Positions 1 through 12,400 of a stretch of 64,000 bases of DNA are shown here, in pieces. The stretch is taken from positions 13,249,001-13,313,000 of the forward strand of contig OX387610.1 in assembly GCA_947568835.1 (NCBI GenBank), read 5' to 3'. The notes under the pieces are model-generated. The model saw only the letters and a program-made list of their open reading frames with translations. It made no database searches and had not been told where the DNA came from. This DNA is from Protonemura montana (taxonomy: Eukaryota > Arthropoda > Insecta > Plecoptera > Nemouridae). Positions within the stretch are counted from its first letter, which is position 1. The number at the start of each line of letters is the position of its first letter. The translations under genes and the position numbers were made by a program.

Positions 1-54
1 CACCTAGGTTCATTTCATGGGAAAATATGTAGAAACGAGTACAGTGCTGCTAAG

Positions 55-165
55 ATAAAATCTTGTTTAAATTGCAAACGCTTGCAATGCGTGGGGTATT
101 TTATTATTAACAACACTATGACCGTCTCAAAAATTGATGCCCAAACGGGGACTCGAACTGGTTAG
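55..165 (-). mobile_element. tRNA-derived SINE, tail fragment
   Basis: TTTAAATTGCAAACGCTTGC and ACCGTCTCAAAAATTGATGC are the family's 3' part (read on the minus strand) and stop just inside the tRNA-like head (ACGGGGACTCGAACTGG). Confidence 0.65.
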
Positions 166-420
166 ATAGACTGACGTTGGTTTACGCCAAGGAGGTTGGT
201 AACTCGTTCTTCTGTTGTAATTGCCAAAACAGACGAGCAAAGTTCTAGCCCCCTTGGTTTGCACCATATGGATCATAAGTGTTATCATTACCATTATTAT
301 TATTTCTATAAAATTGTATTAGTATTATTATTACTATAGAATATTGTCATTAGTATGACCTTTATTTAATCTTATTACACTACCACCACTACCACGAGGA
401 ATGTTAACCTAATAATTGGT

Positions 421-606
421 GGCAATTTAGAAATCAAAAACCATACTAATTCGAAGGGACCAATTGATATGGGAGTAAAAATGTACAATACCCTTCCTTC
501 CTACATAAAAGAAGTCACAGGTGGGAGTTTTAAAACAAAACTAAGGTCCTTTTTAGTACAGCAATGTTTCTATTCAATTGACGAGTTTCTGCGTTTTAAA
601 GTATAA
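421..606 (+). mobile_element. Non-LTR retrotransposon, C-terminal end of the reverse-transcriptase ORF
   Basis: A frame of about 61 codons ending at TAA 604-606 reads IDMGVKMYNTLPSYIKE and QQCFYSIDEFL. This is the tail pattern (KLYNxLPxxIK ... FLxxxxFYSxxEFL) common at the C-terminus of arthropod LINE polymerases. No catalytic region precedes it, so it is a 5'-truncated copy. A tail of short A-rich repeats (ACAATAAACAATAAAC) follows near 680-715. Confidence 0.7.
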
Positions 607-1019
607 ATCCTGATTTGTATATATGATGTGATATTTGTATACTATGATGACTGTCTACATAACATTTTATGTTGAACTGGACAATAAACAATAAACAATA
701 GTAAACAATAGTAAACAACTAAATTAGATAGGTACCTACTAATACCACTATTATTAATAACCCTACCCTAGAGAAGGACCAACTATAGCTTTATTACAAG
801 GTACTCTACTGATTGTAGTCTTAATCACTATTATTATTATTATATTTTAAATAACTGTTTGTATGTATATGTCCATATGTAAATTTATTCTATACGGCCC
901 ACACAATTACTATGTAACTTGTCATTAGCCAAATAAATAAACAGTCTTCGCAAGAAGCACCGACCGATGACTACTTTACAAGGAATACCCTAAAGTTACC
1001 GTCGTATTGAGTGTAAATC

Positions 1020-1215
1020 ATTTTAACCCGAGCTGTTTCAGACAGTATTTCGGTAGTTAGACCGGTCAAACCTCAACGATTGCTATACACGTGTCGATAT
1101 TTTGAGTAATTATTAAAAAAGAAGCCTGTAAATAAATACAGCCGCAAGTGCCATCTTGTGGCCACAACTGTAACCACGTGTTGCCAGCTCGTTTTGTCAG
1201 CAAAAATTTTGACAT
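1020..1215 (+). mobile_element. Fragment of the 60-bp-core MITE-like element
   Basis: CCTCAACGATTGCTATACAC, then GCCGCAAGTGCCATCTTGTG and CGTGTTGCCAGCTCGTTTTG, follow the block order of the copy at 23340 but are more diverged. Confidence 0.55.
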
Positions 1216-1635
1216 CAAAGCTGTGACTCTCACTAAACTTTTTATCCAATGTGAAAATAAATGTTCTTCAATCAACAATCCGCAATGAACTGAGATCCCA
1301 GCGTCTGTTGATTTCAAAAAGTCATCACAGAGCTCCATGACTCATGACCCATGACCTCTACAATTGACAAAAGCTGGCAACATTCCGAATTCCGTGATCG
1401 TCGTCAGATGTCGTCAGCTGATTTAACGGGTCGTTATCACAACCCTCGGAAACCGACAGAGACGTTAATTGGAGCTAGGATAGCTACAGATTGGAGCACC
1501 CTTTGGGAGTGCAAGGGACGTGAAAATTAGATGCCTAGAGCGAGTTCACTCTTGAGATGTACAGACTTGTTGAGTCGTTCAACTGAATTGTTTTCAATAA
1601 ACATAACATTTATGGTAAGGAAGCTAGACTGGAAA

Positions 1636-1718
1636 AATGTGCGACCAAACCGGGATAAAAACCCGGGGCCTCCCAATTGCCGGTCGGGTGCTCTACCAAT
1701 TCAGCTATCCGGACACAC
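1636..1718 (-). repeat. tRNA-like sequence (tRNA-derived SINE head or pseudogene)
   Basis: Read on the minus strand: an A-box-like TAGCTGAATTGGTAGAGC, a 5-bp anticodon stem CCCGA/TTGGG with loop CCGGCAA (anticodon GGC), a 5-base variable loop and a T stem CCGGG/CCCGG. The acceptor stem pairs at six of seven positions. The T loop (TTTTTAT) lacks the conserved TTC and position 33 is C, so a working tRNA is unlikely. Confidence 0.5.
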
Positions 1719-3464
1719 ATATTCCAGCTTTTTTAGGGGTGGTATAAGGGATCCTCTTAATGATGAGGCCGAGTTGACTCGTATGGACGAGTTCGTAGAA
1801 ACTTCATGACGAGATGTTTTGTGTTAATTTTATCAAAATAATTTATGTTACTTTATTTGAAATATGTCTAGATTCGAATCAGAAGCTCAGAGACTTCTGG
1901 AAGCTTCTAGTAATTGTATTTGTAATAGATTTTATTGCTAGAATGAATGTGACGATGATATTTACTGAAAATAACTATGGATATTAATGAAAATGTTCAG
2001 ACTTGTATCCATGCTCCTACATAATATGTCATAATACCAGTGATGTAGTCCTACATTTGTTTTTGGGTATACGCTGGGTTATCAGGCTGTGAGTTCCAAA
2101 TGCCGTGGTCATCACTAGGTTAGGTACTGGGTGGGGGGTGTTTCTAATTCTTTACCTTTAGTCTATTTACTAGTTATAGTTCATAGATAGTTAATTCCTA
2201 TCAACACTAAAACTACTACTTGGTGTTGGGGTAGCTGCAATCGCGCTTTCCTCGGGTGGGTTGAATGAGTACGTTGACTGCTTGGAAAAACCATTGCATA
2301 CCCATCCAGATCATACGAACCGCTACTATAGACGGACTACCCACTTTTCGGAATAAACTTTGCTTTTCGAGTTTTTATAGTGCAGGTTGTAGGGAGATTA
2401 AGAATTGTCGTTGCAAAACGCATTTTAAAGTTTTGCAAAGAGTATTTATTGGGCGTACACCCTGTATATTCTTGTGGGGTGTACGCTCGTTGTCAAAAAG
2501 TTTCTTTGGGTATACGGCGAATACCCGCGTATACCCTGGACTACACCACTGCATAATACGTAGGTACTTAGAGTGTTTTCTTCAGAGAAATGAAAATAAA
2601 TGAACAATTACAATTCCAATAATGATCAGCGTTAATGTTAAACGAGGCCGGCAACGCATGGTAACGGTAGGTGCCACCCGAAAGCGCTTGAAATCGATTG
2701 AATTAATTGTAGTATTCTGTAAGTCAAACAGAATAGCGGGTATCTGAAGGGTGTTTGGGCGATGGATTGCACCCCCTGTCTCTCCTCACGGTATCAAAAC
2801 GTGTGGTTGGTTGGTTTCTATTCGGTGGCTAACTCGAGAGTGTAGATGTTGGGGGTAGAGTTATCTTAGCCACTGCGAGCAAACTCGCAAACTGTGCACG
2901 CTTTAAATTAAGTTTGTTTCGAAGAAACATATTTAATGCCATCCGGTTTGCAATATGTTAGCAGCATCAGCAAAAATGGTTAGAAACTAGAGCTTCGTGA
3001 ACGCTATCCAAGTTGCGTTTGTCCTAAATTTAATTTTTTTTCTGGAAAGAGGTGCGGTCGCTTCACCATGGTTCTTTTGGTACTTTCAATACTCTTTCAA
3101 ATTCGTACCGTAAATATGTCGCCATGGAAACTCTAACTGCAGAATTTGGCCTAACAACTGTCTGGATTTTGAAATGAAAATGTACCTAAATGAAATGTTT
3201 CGTTAATCTTGATTTAAACCAAAATAACTAATTTGATAAGATTCAAAATCTCAAGAGATCTGAGTGAAGACGTTTCAAATGTGACTTGAAAATTGCATTC
3301 AAATCGGTTGAACCATTTACCCAGTAAAAAGAAAAAAAACTTTTCTAACCTCACAATGATCGGTGTTTGGAAAGGGTTCAAATTGAAAAAATAACGAATT
3401 TTCAATGTTTCACAACTGGATAATTTCCAAGCTACGTCGTGACATAGCGCGTATTAGTCCTTAC

Positions 3465-6400
3465 CTTTGGGTGCTCCTTGGCGGGGACGAGGACTCTGAT
3501 CGTGACCTTGATCGGCTTGTCTTTGATGATGTCGGCGAAACGCCTCTCCTCGTGGCCAAGTTTATTGCCGCCTCCCGTGAACGGCCGGCAGCCATTTTGT
3601 AGTCTTTCCAGTTCTAAGAGTAAATAAAAAAATATTTACAACAAATCAAACGGAGCTCGAAGACAATGCCCGGTTAACAATTTCTTAATTGTTCGTTAAA
3701 TCTTTTCTGGCTAATCACACTGCACTGAGTCAGGTATTCGATGGGTGACCATCATACACATGACCAGTTCTGTTCTGGAGGGAGGTTGGAGGGATGAAAG
3801 TTAAGCAACACTGCGCTGGGTCAGGTATTGGATGAGTGACCATCATACACATGACCAGTTCTGTTCTGGAGGGAGGTTGGAGGGATGAAAGTTAAGCAAC
3901 ACTGCGCTGGGTCAGGTATTGGATGGGTGACCATCATACACATGACCAGTTCTGTTCTGGAGGGAGGTTGGAGGGATGAAAGTTAAGCAACACTGCGCTG
4001 AGTCAGGTATTGGATGGGTGACCATCATACACATGACCAGTTCTGTTCGGGAGTGAGGTTGGAGGGATGAAAGTTAAGCAACACTGCACTGAGTCAGGTA
4101 TTCGATGGGTGACCATCATACACATGACCAGTTCTGTTCTGGAGAGAGGTTGGAGAGATGAAAGTTAAGCAACACTGCGCTGGGTCAGGTATTGGATGGG
4201 TGACCATCATACACATGACCAGTTCTGTTCGGGAGAGAGGTTGGAGGGATGAAAGTTTAGCAACACTGCGCTGGGTCAGGTATTGGATGGGTGACCATCA
4301 TACACATGACCAGTTCTGTTCTGGAGGGAGGTTGGAGGGATGAAAGTTAAGCAACACTGCGCTGAGTCAGGTATTGGATGGGTGACCATCATACACATGA
4401 CCAGTTCTGTTCGGGAGAGAGGTTGGAGGGATGAAAGTTAAGCAACACTGCGCTGAGTCAGGTATTGGATGGGTGACCATTATACACATGACCAGTTCTG
4501 TTCGGGAGAGAGGTTGGAGGGATGAAAGTTAAGCAACACTGCGCTGAGTCAGGTATTGGATGGGTGACCATTATACACATGACCAGTTCTGTTCGGGAGA
4601 GAGGTTGGAGGGATGAAAGTTTAGCAACACTGCGCTGAGTCAGGTATTGGATGGGTGACCATCATACACATGACCAGTTCTGTTCGGGAGAGAGGTTGGA
4701 GGGATGAAAGTTAAGCAACACTGCGCTGAGTCAGGTATCGGATGGGTGACCATCATACACATGACCAGTTCTGTTCGGGAGAGAGGTTGGAGGGATGAAA
4801 GTTAAGCAACACTGCGCTGAGTCAGGTATTGGATGGGTGACCATTATACACATGACCAGTTCTGTTCGGGAGAGAGGTTGGAGGGATGAAAGTTAAGCAA
4901 CACTGCGCTGAGTCAGGTATTGGATGGGTGACCATTATACACATGACCAGTTCTGTTCGGGAGAGAGGTTGGAGGGATGAAAGTTTAGCAACACTGCGCT
5001 GAGTCAGGTATTGGATGGGTGACCATCATACACATGACCAGTTCTGTTCGGGAGAGAGGTTGGAGGGATGAAAGTTAAGCAACACTGCGCTGAGTCAGGT
5101 ATCGGATGGGTGACCATCACACACATGACCAGTTCTGTTCGGGAGAGAGGTTGGAGTGATAAAAGTTAAGCAACACTGCGCTGAGTCAGGTATCGGATGG
5201 GTGACCATCACACACATGACCAGTACTCTGCCTCAGTGCAACTTTCAAGTGTTCGACTGGCAGAGTTGCTCGCTCTCAAGTTACTTCCGGTGCACTTTTC
5301 TTGCTCAGACAATTTCGACATTGCAATAGGAAAAATAATAAATACACTGACAGCTAGTGATCACGTGTTCGGTTGAGAGCGCTCTCGCTCGGAGCTGGTG
5401 CAAACCCGGTCTAGAGCAAGTTTCTAACCCGTCCCGGTGCATACCAGTCAAAAACGGCATAATTTAGGAAACTTACTTAAGAGATTAATTATGAACTCGT
5501 AATAAAGCGATTTGCACCCAATTCATCATCAAAAGAAAGCAACTATGACTCGACACCAGAAGCTTACAAAGTTTCCAAACGCTTATTTTACCTGGCAAAG
5601 ATAATATCTTAAAAAAACCTCTCTAAAATACACCTAAACTTTGTAAGTCGATGCTCCACTGTGAATGCACACCCGGAGAGGATTAGTTTCTTTCGCTTTT
5701 GACATTCGAAAACGTAATGAATGATAGTTTTTGTTCTGCACAGAGTGAGACGGTAGGTTTAAGCCCGCCATCAACGAGGGCTTAGAAATTCGTAAGCCCT
5801 TAAGCCCCGAGTCCCTATCAAAGAACAGAGCTAGCCGTAGCTAGCCGTAGAATTAAGTATGTTTTGAGTATATACCATTGTTCTGAAGAGTCAATAAATC
5901 ATGGGACGGTGAGGTCGGCAATTGATTGCGACAAAGAAACGAACGTGTCGCGTTTATCTTTCGGTCGTTAAATGTCATCGAAAATGTTTTAAATCATTGT
6001 AAAGTCATTGAGTAATTAGTGAGTTCGCTGCGTCGTTGCGTTTAGGTAACGAGGATACCCCAATTATTCGAGCTATCGTTAGTGAAATTAGGGGTGTGCA
6101 AATGTTTAAGAGCTGAGCAAACACGTAACGTTTTGGAATGTTTTGCTGAGACGCGTCGCGGCTAGCAAATAAAATACTGTTTACTCTGAAACGAATACAA
6201 GTACCAGATTTATTCTTGTGAAAAGATCAAAAATCGCAATCCAGGAAGTCTCATATGTTTAACGCAGGTACCCTTTCAATTAAAGGGATTAACAAGCTTC
6301 GTTGATATAAACATATATATCAATATGACAACGATCTCAATGTAATTTACCTATAAGCTGTATCCATCTACTAATTAATTTCGACCCTCCCAATCCTCTG

Positions 6401-9400
6401 GCAATACTACCATTAGATTCCACTATACACAATATCAGCAACAAATTTGAAAATTTCGGGGAATATCAATCGAAGTCCTTTACCCAGATATGTTTGAAAT
6501 CAGCGAACGTTTTGGCGTGTTGCAAACACCAGATCTCGCGAGCTCGCCGAAGTTAAGCAACACTGCGCTGGATCAGGTATTGGATGAGTGACCGTCATAC
6601 ACATGACCAGTTCTGTTTGGGAGAGAGGTTGGAGGGATGAAAGTTAGTACAGCATCTTCAATCGCCTTGCTTATCAACCTCTCGACAGCATGGATTTGTG
6701 GAGGAATCCTGTTGTTCACGTTGTACCGTCCTTCGGAAGGGACGTTTAGCTGGTGGTCCCCTTGGTGCTCTTCGACAGGAGTAGGCTACGTGCCGGCACC
6801 GGGTTTCCCCTCCCTTCTAGGCTAGGTTATGTCCATCATCATCCACTCATTTCCAATAACAGTTGTCAAAACGGTGCGTCGTTAAGCACAACTAATCAAT
6901 CATTATTGATATCGAAAATTTTAACTGAATAATTTGGTCCACGCCAGCCAACCAATCATTGCTAATAAATTGATCCTGAGTTCGATTACACCCGGATTAA
7001 GTCGTGTGGACAAACAATCGATCCAGCTGCACAATCAATAATGGCCGCCAGCAAACGTCAACACATGCGTTCATAATTCTGCATCAGCGCCTCGGTCGCT
7101 TTGTCCGCGAATACCACAGTTAATTCAATCAGCATTAAATGCATTTGAGCAATGTTGGTGCAGTTAAGTGCATTAACATCACAAGTGGTGTTCGTGCTGG
7201 AAATGGAATGCATGGTGCAAAGTGCAGCATATTTGAGGATCAACTTTCAGGCATAGCAGGTTGATGACGCTAATATCTAGTTTATGTCAAAGTTCGTTAG
7301 ACAGATAATTACTATTTACTTTTTTTTGTAAATAAAAAAATATATATAGTTCCGAATAGAGGGTGTTGAACTGTGTACCTGCACCAGTCTAAAAAAATTT
7401 ATGCCCAAACCTCGATCTCCACCTGTCGCGGTTGTAGCTTTTACCAATTAAGCTACTTGGACACTGGCTTTTTGAGACGATTTCAGTGTATTTGATGAGA
7501 ATGACAGTTCTCCAAGGAGTAGAATCAAGAGGCTGTGAATACTCACAGTCACTTTGATTCTAGTGACGCTATATCACGTCACAACCTGTCAAACTCGAGT
7601 AACTACAATTTGACGTTGGATTCGTTGCTGTATTAGGATGAAATCTGATTTAAATTGCAAACGCTTGCAATGCGCGGGGTAATTCGATCTTGACCTCCAG
7701 TTTAAACTCGTCCAATATTTGCATTTTTCTTTTGTAAATCAATAAGAACAAGTCTGTAAGTACTAAAAATCGTATAGTAATTTTCTCCGGATCTTAACAA
7801 ATCCTATATCTACGGAATTAATCAGTGAATTGTATGGTGAGCTTTGAATTGTGATTGCTAACGAAGCGATTATATCTTCAGCCGAAATCCTTTTATTGTC
7901 ATTGCATTATTAAACCAATAACAATCTATTCCGAGAATTAAGCCGGAACTATTGTTGATAGTGCAATGTTAATGCAGTGATCAGAATGGTACTTAGCTTT
8001 AATTGTTTACTTGACAAATCAATTCATCGCCGTGGAATAAACCAACCCAAAGGCTTGATTGTACCGAGCAAATAATCAGAATAAAGCTAATTCAATCCAG
8101 ATAATGACGTACTATCACAGCGCTAATTTTGAAATGTCTTCGCGAAAAATAGCCGTCAAATATCTACTTTACCAACAAAAAAAAAAACATTCAGTAATTT
8201 AAAATTTTAAGTTACCAAATTTTTGGGGTAATTTTATACCGAAATAGCTAAAACATGTTAGTTCTTCAAATTATTGACCTTGACCTGTAAGTTAAATTCA
8301 TAAAAGATGTCTAGACAATGTAAGTTTGACATGGGCAAGTGCTTTTCTGAACCCTGCTGGGGAACAAATCGACATAGCGCTGTTATTCCGTCTAAATCTG
8401 TATTCAAAATCTGACTGGTTTTCCGTGCATATCAATAATCCTTCAGCACAAAACAATTAGGGACAATCTCACCGTAATAGCCACCGTTCCCGTCCCAGGA
8501 TCTCGAGAGCCAACTGTATGCGTACGTACTCATCTGTCAAGGATGTGGAAATAATTCCAAGAGAAGACCCGCTAATGACTGTAGAGTAGTTAGTGGCATA
8601 TGCTCTCAATTAAACAACCAGTCTGTGGCAGAAACCAGAATCAAGCAGGTAATAATGCATTGAGATCTCGGTGAAGATTCGAGTTCGCTTGACGTGGAGC
8701 TAGTCATTCTTGCCAGGAGTGAAATATTGATGGACGTTACCTAAAAGAAGTTGCTGGCATTTCGGTCTCATCGCTTTTCTCAAAAGTTAACTTTTCTCAG
8801 ATGCTTTTTAAGTTTTTATGAGTTTGGACAATAAAGAATACATAACAAAAGGGATGAGATGCTGATTTTATTTCTAAAACAGATAGACAGGAATTTTCAC
8901 AAATGGGTTACCATAGATTAGATTTTTTTATGTGTAATTTAACTCTAAATATGCAATGTGACCATGTTACGATTCAGAAGTTTTGTATTTCTAGAGTTTA
9001 CATAAATCATTTCTAAATCGACGCGATATCTTCAGAAAAATTATGAAATGTGTTTTAAAATGTCTTGGAAAATTTGAGAAAATGTGCTAACTGTGTCATA
9101 TCTTGAACTTGGGTAAAAAGTTCATTTTTTTGGGGTTAATTTTGGTAATTGGATAATACGTTTTGAAAAGAAACCCTTTAGTCAAATGTGTATCCTTAGA
9201 AATTTACCGGTGCAAAAATCCACTTGAGATCTTTCCCTTTCAAGAAAAAAAAGATATGTATTTTGAAAATAAAATAACTGGATTTTCTTTGGCTCAAATA
9301 GCTTTAAAATAGATAACACCGCAAATTAAAAAGTGGCTAGATATTTTTATTTCCCTTGCAATCTAGAAATCTTAGTCGGATCAAACTAAAAAAAAAAAAA

Positions 9401-12400
9401 CCCAAACAATAATATTTATTCTCCGGCTAGACAAAAACTTTCCACTTAATCTTGTTCAAAAAATAAACCAAACACCCATTTCACCATTTCAATTCCACGC
9501 AATCCCACTCGACAATCACCGGTAATTATAATTGTCTCCAAACTTGCTAGAAATGACAATCAAATTCAGACCCAAAATTTCCACATTTCGACAACACTCA
9601 TCATGAACACTGCAGCATTTACCACCGCTACCTTTGTGCCGCCGAATGCAAACAAGCACATTTACAGAGAGAGAAACCCTCAAACAATCCTCACCCTTTA
9701 ATAAATCTTCCAAGAAGACATTTCCTAGAATGCCGGTCGGCAAAGCTCGAGGAAACTCGCCGAACTTGAAGCGTATGCAACTGTGTGGCATTTGAAATTC
9801 TATTCAGTTCAACTCGGTTCTTGAGTTGGCTGGATCCATGTTTATACCAAAGTCAAAGTTACCAACTGAAGGATATAATTAATGATTCAATAGACTGAAT
9901 GAATATATACTTGACCGTTTGGATAGAATCTAGCACCATAGGGGCAATTGGAAGGAAAATAAAGCATAACATAACTCTAGATGCATTTGAATTGTGCGTA
10001 CATCCTGTGAATTGAGAGCGTAATTAGATATTTGTACGGTTGCAAAGGTGAATTGGTGTGTGTATATATATATATGTGTATTTATATAGAATTCCAAACT
10101 TGAGATTAAAGTCGAGTTTGGTTTGTGTGCATAATTATGTACATATGAAATGCAAAATTGTGGTTGGAAATGTCGAGTACTGAATGCAATTTCATGAGTG
10201 ACGTTAAGCGTATAAAACTTAAATCCAGTTGCCACTCAACGTTTTAATTTTGACGAATTATTGCACCGAAACGATGCATTTCATTCGTGGTTATGTAAAC
10301 GCCCAGGTATGGTGTGTTATTTTGGGACTATTTAAAAATATTATGCAAAATTATCCAGGAAATAAACACATTCGAAGGGTTTAGCGTTTTGAAATTACCG
10401 ATTCTCGTGATATCATTGAAGTTTAGAAACACTTTGCTGGGTCAGGTATTGGATGGGTGACCATCATACACATGACTAGTTCTGTTCGGGAGAGAGGTTG
10501 GAGGGATGAAAGTTATGCAACACTGCGCTGGGTCAGGTATTGGATGGGTGCCCATCATACACATGACTAGTTCTGTTCGGGAGAGAGGTTGGAGGGATGA
10601 AAGTTAAGCAACACTGCGCTGAGTCAGGTATTGAATGAGTGACCATCATACACATGACTAGTTCTGTTCGGGAGAGAGGTTGGAGGGATGAAAGTTAAGC
10701 AACACTGCGCTGAGTCAGGTATTGGATGGGTGACCATCATACACATGACCAGTTCTGTTCGGGAGAGAGGCTGCAGGGATGAAAGTTAGTACAGCAACTT
10801 CATGCGCCTTGCTTATCAACCTCTCGACAGCATGGATTTGTGGAGGAATCCTGTTGTTCGCGTTGTACCGTCCTTCGGAAGGGACGTTTAGCCGGTGGTC
10901 CCCTTGGTGCTCTCCGACAGGAGTATACACCGGGTTTTTCTCTACCTTCTAGGCCAGGTTAGGTTCATCATCATCATCCACTCATTCACCGACGCCATTA
11001 GACCAGTGCCACATGACCCATTGTCAAAACAGTGCGTCCCTAAACACAACAAATCAACCGTAGATACAACTGGATCGTCATGAAATTCCACCGACCCTTT
11101 AAAAGCGTGATTAACTTTGTCTAGTTTCAATCTAGTTAACATGAATGCTACCAAAGCTTCCTAAAACAGAATTGAGTTGAAACGTGAAACGTGGTCACCT
11201 ATCCAGCCCTTGGTGTCCTATTGCTGAACTTTGGTAAACCTTTTATCAAGACCGATCATTGCAGGCTCACCAAAACCTTTCCATTGCACATCACAATTAA
11301 TTAAACTTGTTGCGTTATGCAAAGCCACTCCAGCGAATGTGCAGACACAAAAAACCCGTTACCGAAACAACAAAATTCACTTCCTCGGCAAAGTGTTTTC
11401 TGTTTCAGATACATATTCGTCGCATATGACTTGTGAATGTTTAATAATCATCTCTTCGATGCATGAGACCACTAGCAGTTCTCATCAATACTTTCATCAT
11501 CATTCTGTATTGTCCTGGTGCTAGCTGCCAGCAGTGCGATCATTTTTTTAGCAAATATTGATGGCGTTTTTAGAATGAGTTAATGCCCAGCATTACAATT
11601 TTCTTACTCTCTAGATAAAGTAGGAGTTCAATCAATTGCTATGGCAACAACCAATCACTGGCAGTAAAAGTCAGCTGCTTCTGTGAGTTAGGAGCCTAAC
11701 TCAGAGTTAAAACACATTGTAATGCCGAGTCTAGGCAAACTCTCGACAATCGAAAAGAGCGGATAGTTAAAGTTGATCAGTTTTAACGCATTTTTTTCAA
11801 TATTACAAAATCCAGATAAAAAGATAACTAAGAGGTTGGAGGGATAAAAGTTAAGCAACACTGCGCTGGGTCAGGTATTAGATGGGTGACCATTATACAC
11901 ATGACCAGTTCTGTTCGGGAGAGAGGTTGGAGGGATGAAAGTTAAGCAACACTGCACTGGGTCAGGTATTAGATGGGTGACAATCATACACATGACCAGT
12001 TCTGTTCGGGAGGGAGGTTGGAGGGATGAAAGTTAAGCAACACTGCGCTGGGTCAGGTATTAGATGGGTGACAATCATACACATGACCAGTTCTGTTCGG
12101 GAGGGAGGTTGGAGGGATGAAAGTTAAGCAACACTGCGCTGGGTCAGATATTGGATGGGTGACCATCATACACATGACCAGTTCTGTTCGGGAGAGAGGT
12201 TGGAGGGATGAAAGTTAGTACAGCAACTTCACTCACCTTGCTTATCAACCTCTCGACAGCATGGATTTGTGGAGGAATCCTGTTGTTCGCGTTGTACCGT
12301 CCTTCGGAAGGGACGTTAAGCCGGTGGTCCCCTTGGTCTTCGACAGGAGTAGGCTACGTGCCGGCACTGGATTTCCCCTCCTCCCTTCTAGGTTAGGTTA

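Larger units (their letters stand above)
606..3464. other. KHDRBS intron, left part: no gene seen
   Basis: Besides the repeat pieces at 1020-1215, 1636-1718 and 2637-2690, this AT-rich stretch shows nothing I can identify. In particular I found no KH-core exon (FNFVGK-like) on the minus strand, so the next KHDRBS exon lies outside the window. Confidence 0.6.

Noticed and set aside
1636-1718. Functional tRNA gene
   Set aside because: The T loop lacks the conserved TTC and position 33 is C; it is better explained as a tRNA-derived repeat head.
3712-5225. Functional 5S rRNA gene cluster
   Set aside because: Units lack the first third and the 3' end of 5S, so no mature 5S rRNA could be made; only the internal promoter is present.
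6637-6825. Recurring frame of about 62 codons beginning MKVSTATSFALLINLSTAWI (also at 12208, 20806, 28023, 34961)
   Set aside because: It is the translated body of the 5S-derived SINE, starting in the last bases of the promoter unit. It recurs only where the SINE does, with divergence not respecting codon positions by eye, so it is not a membrane-peptide gene family.
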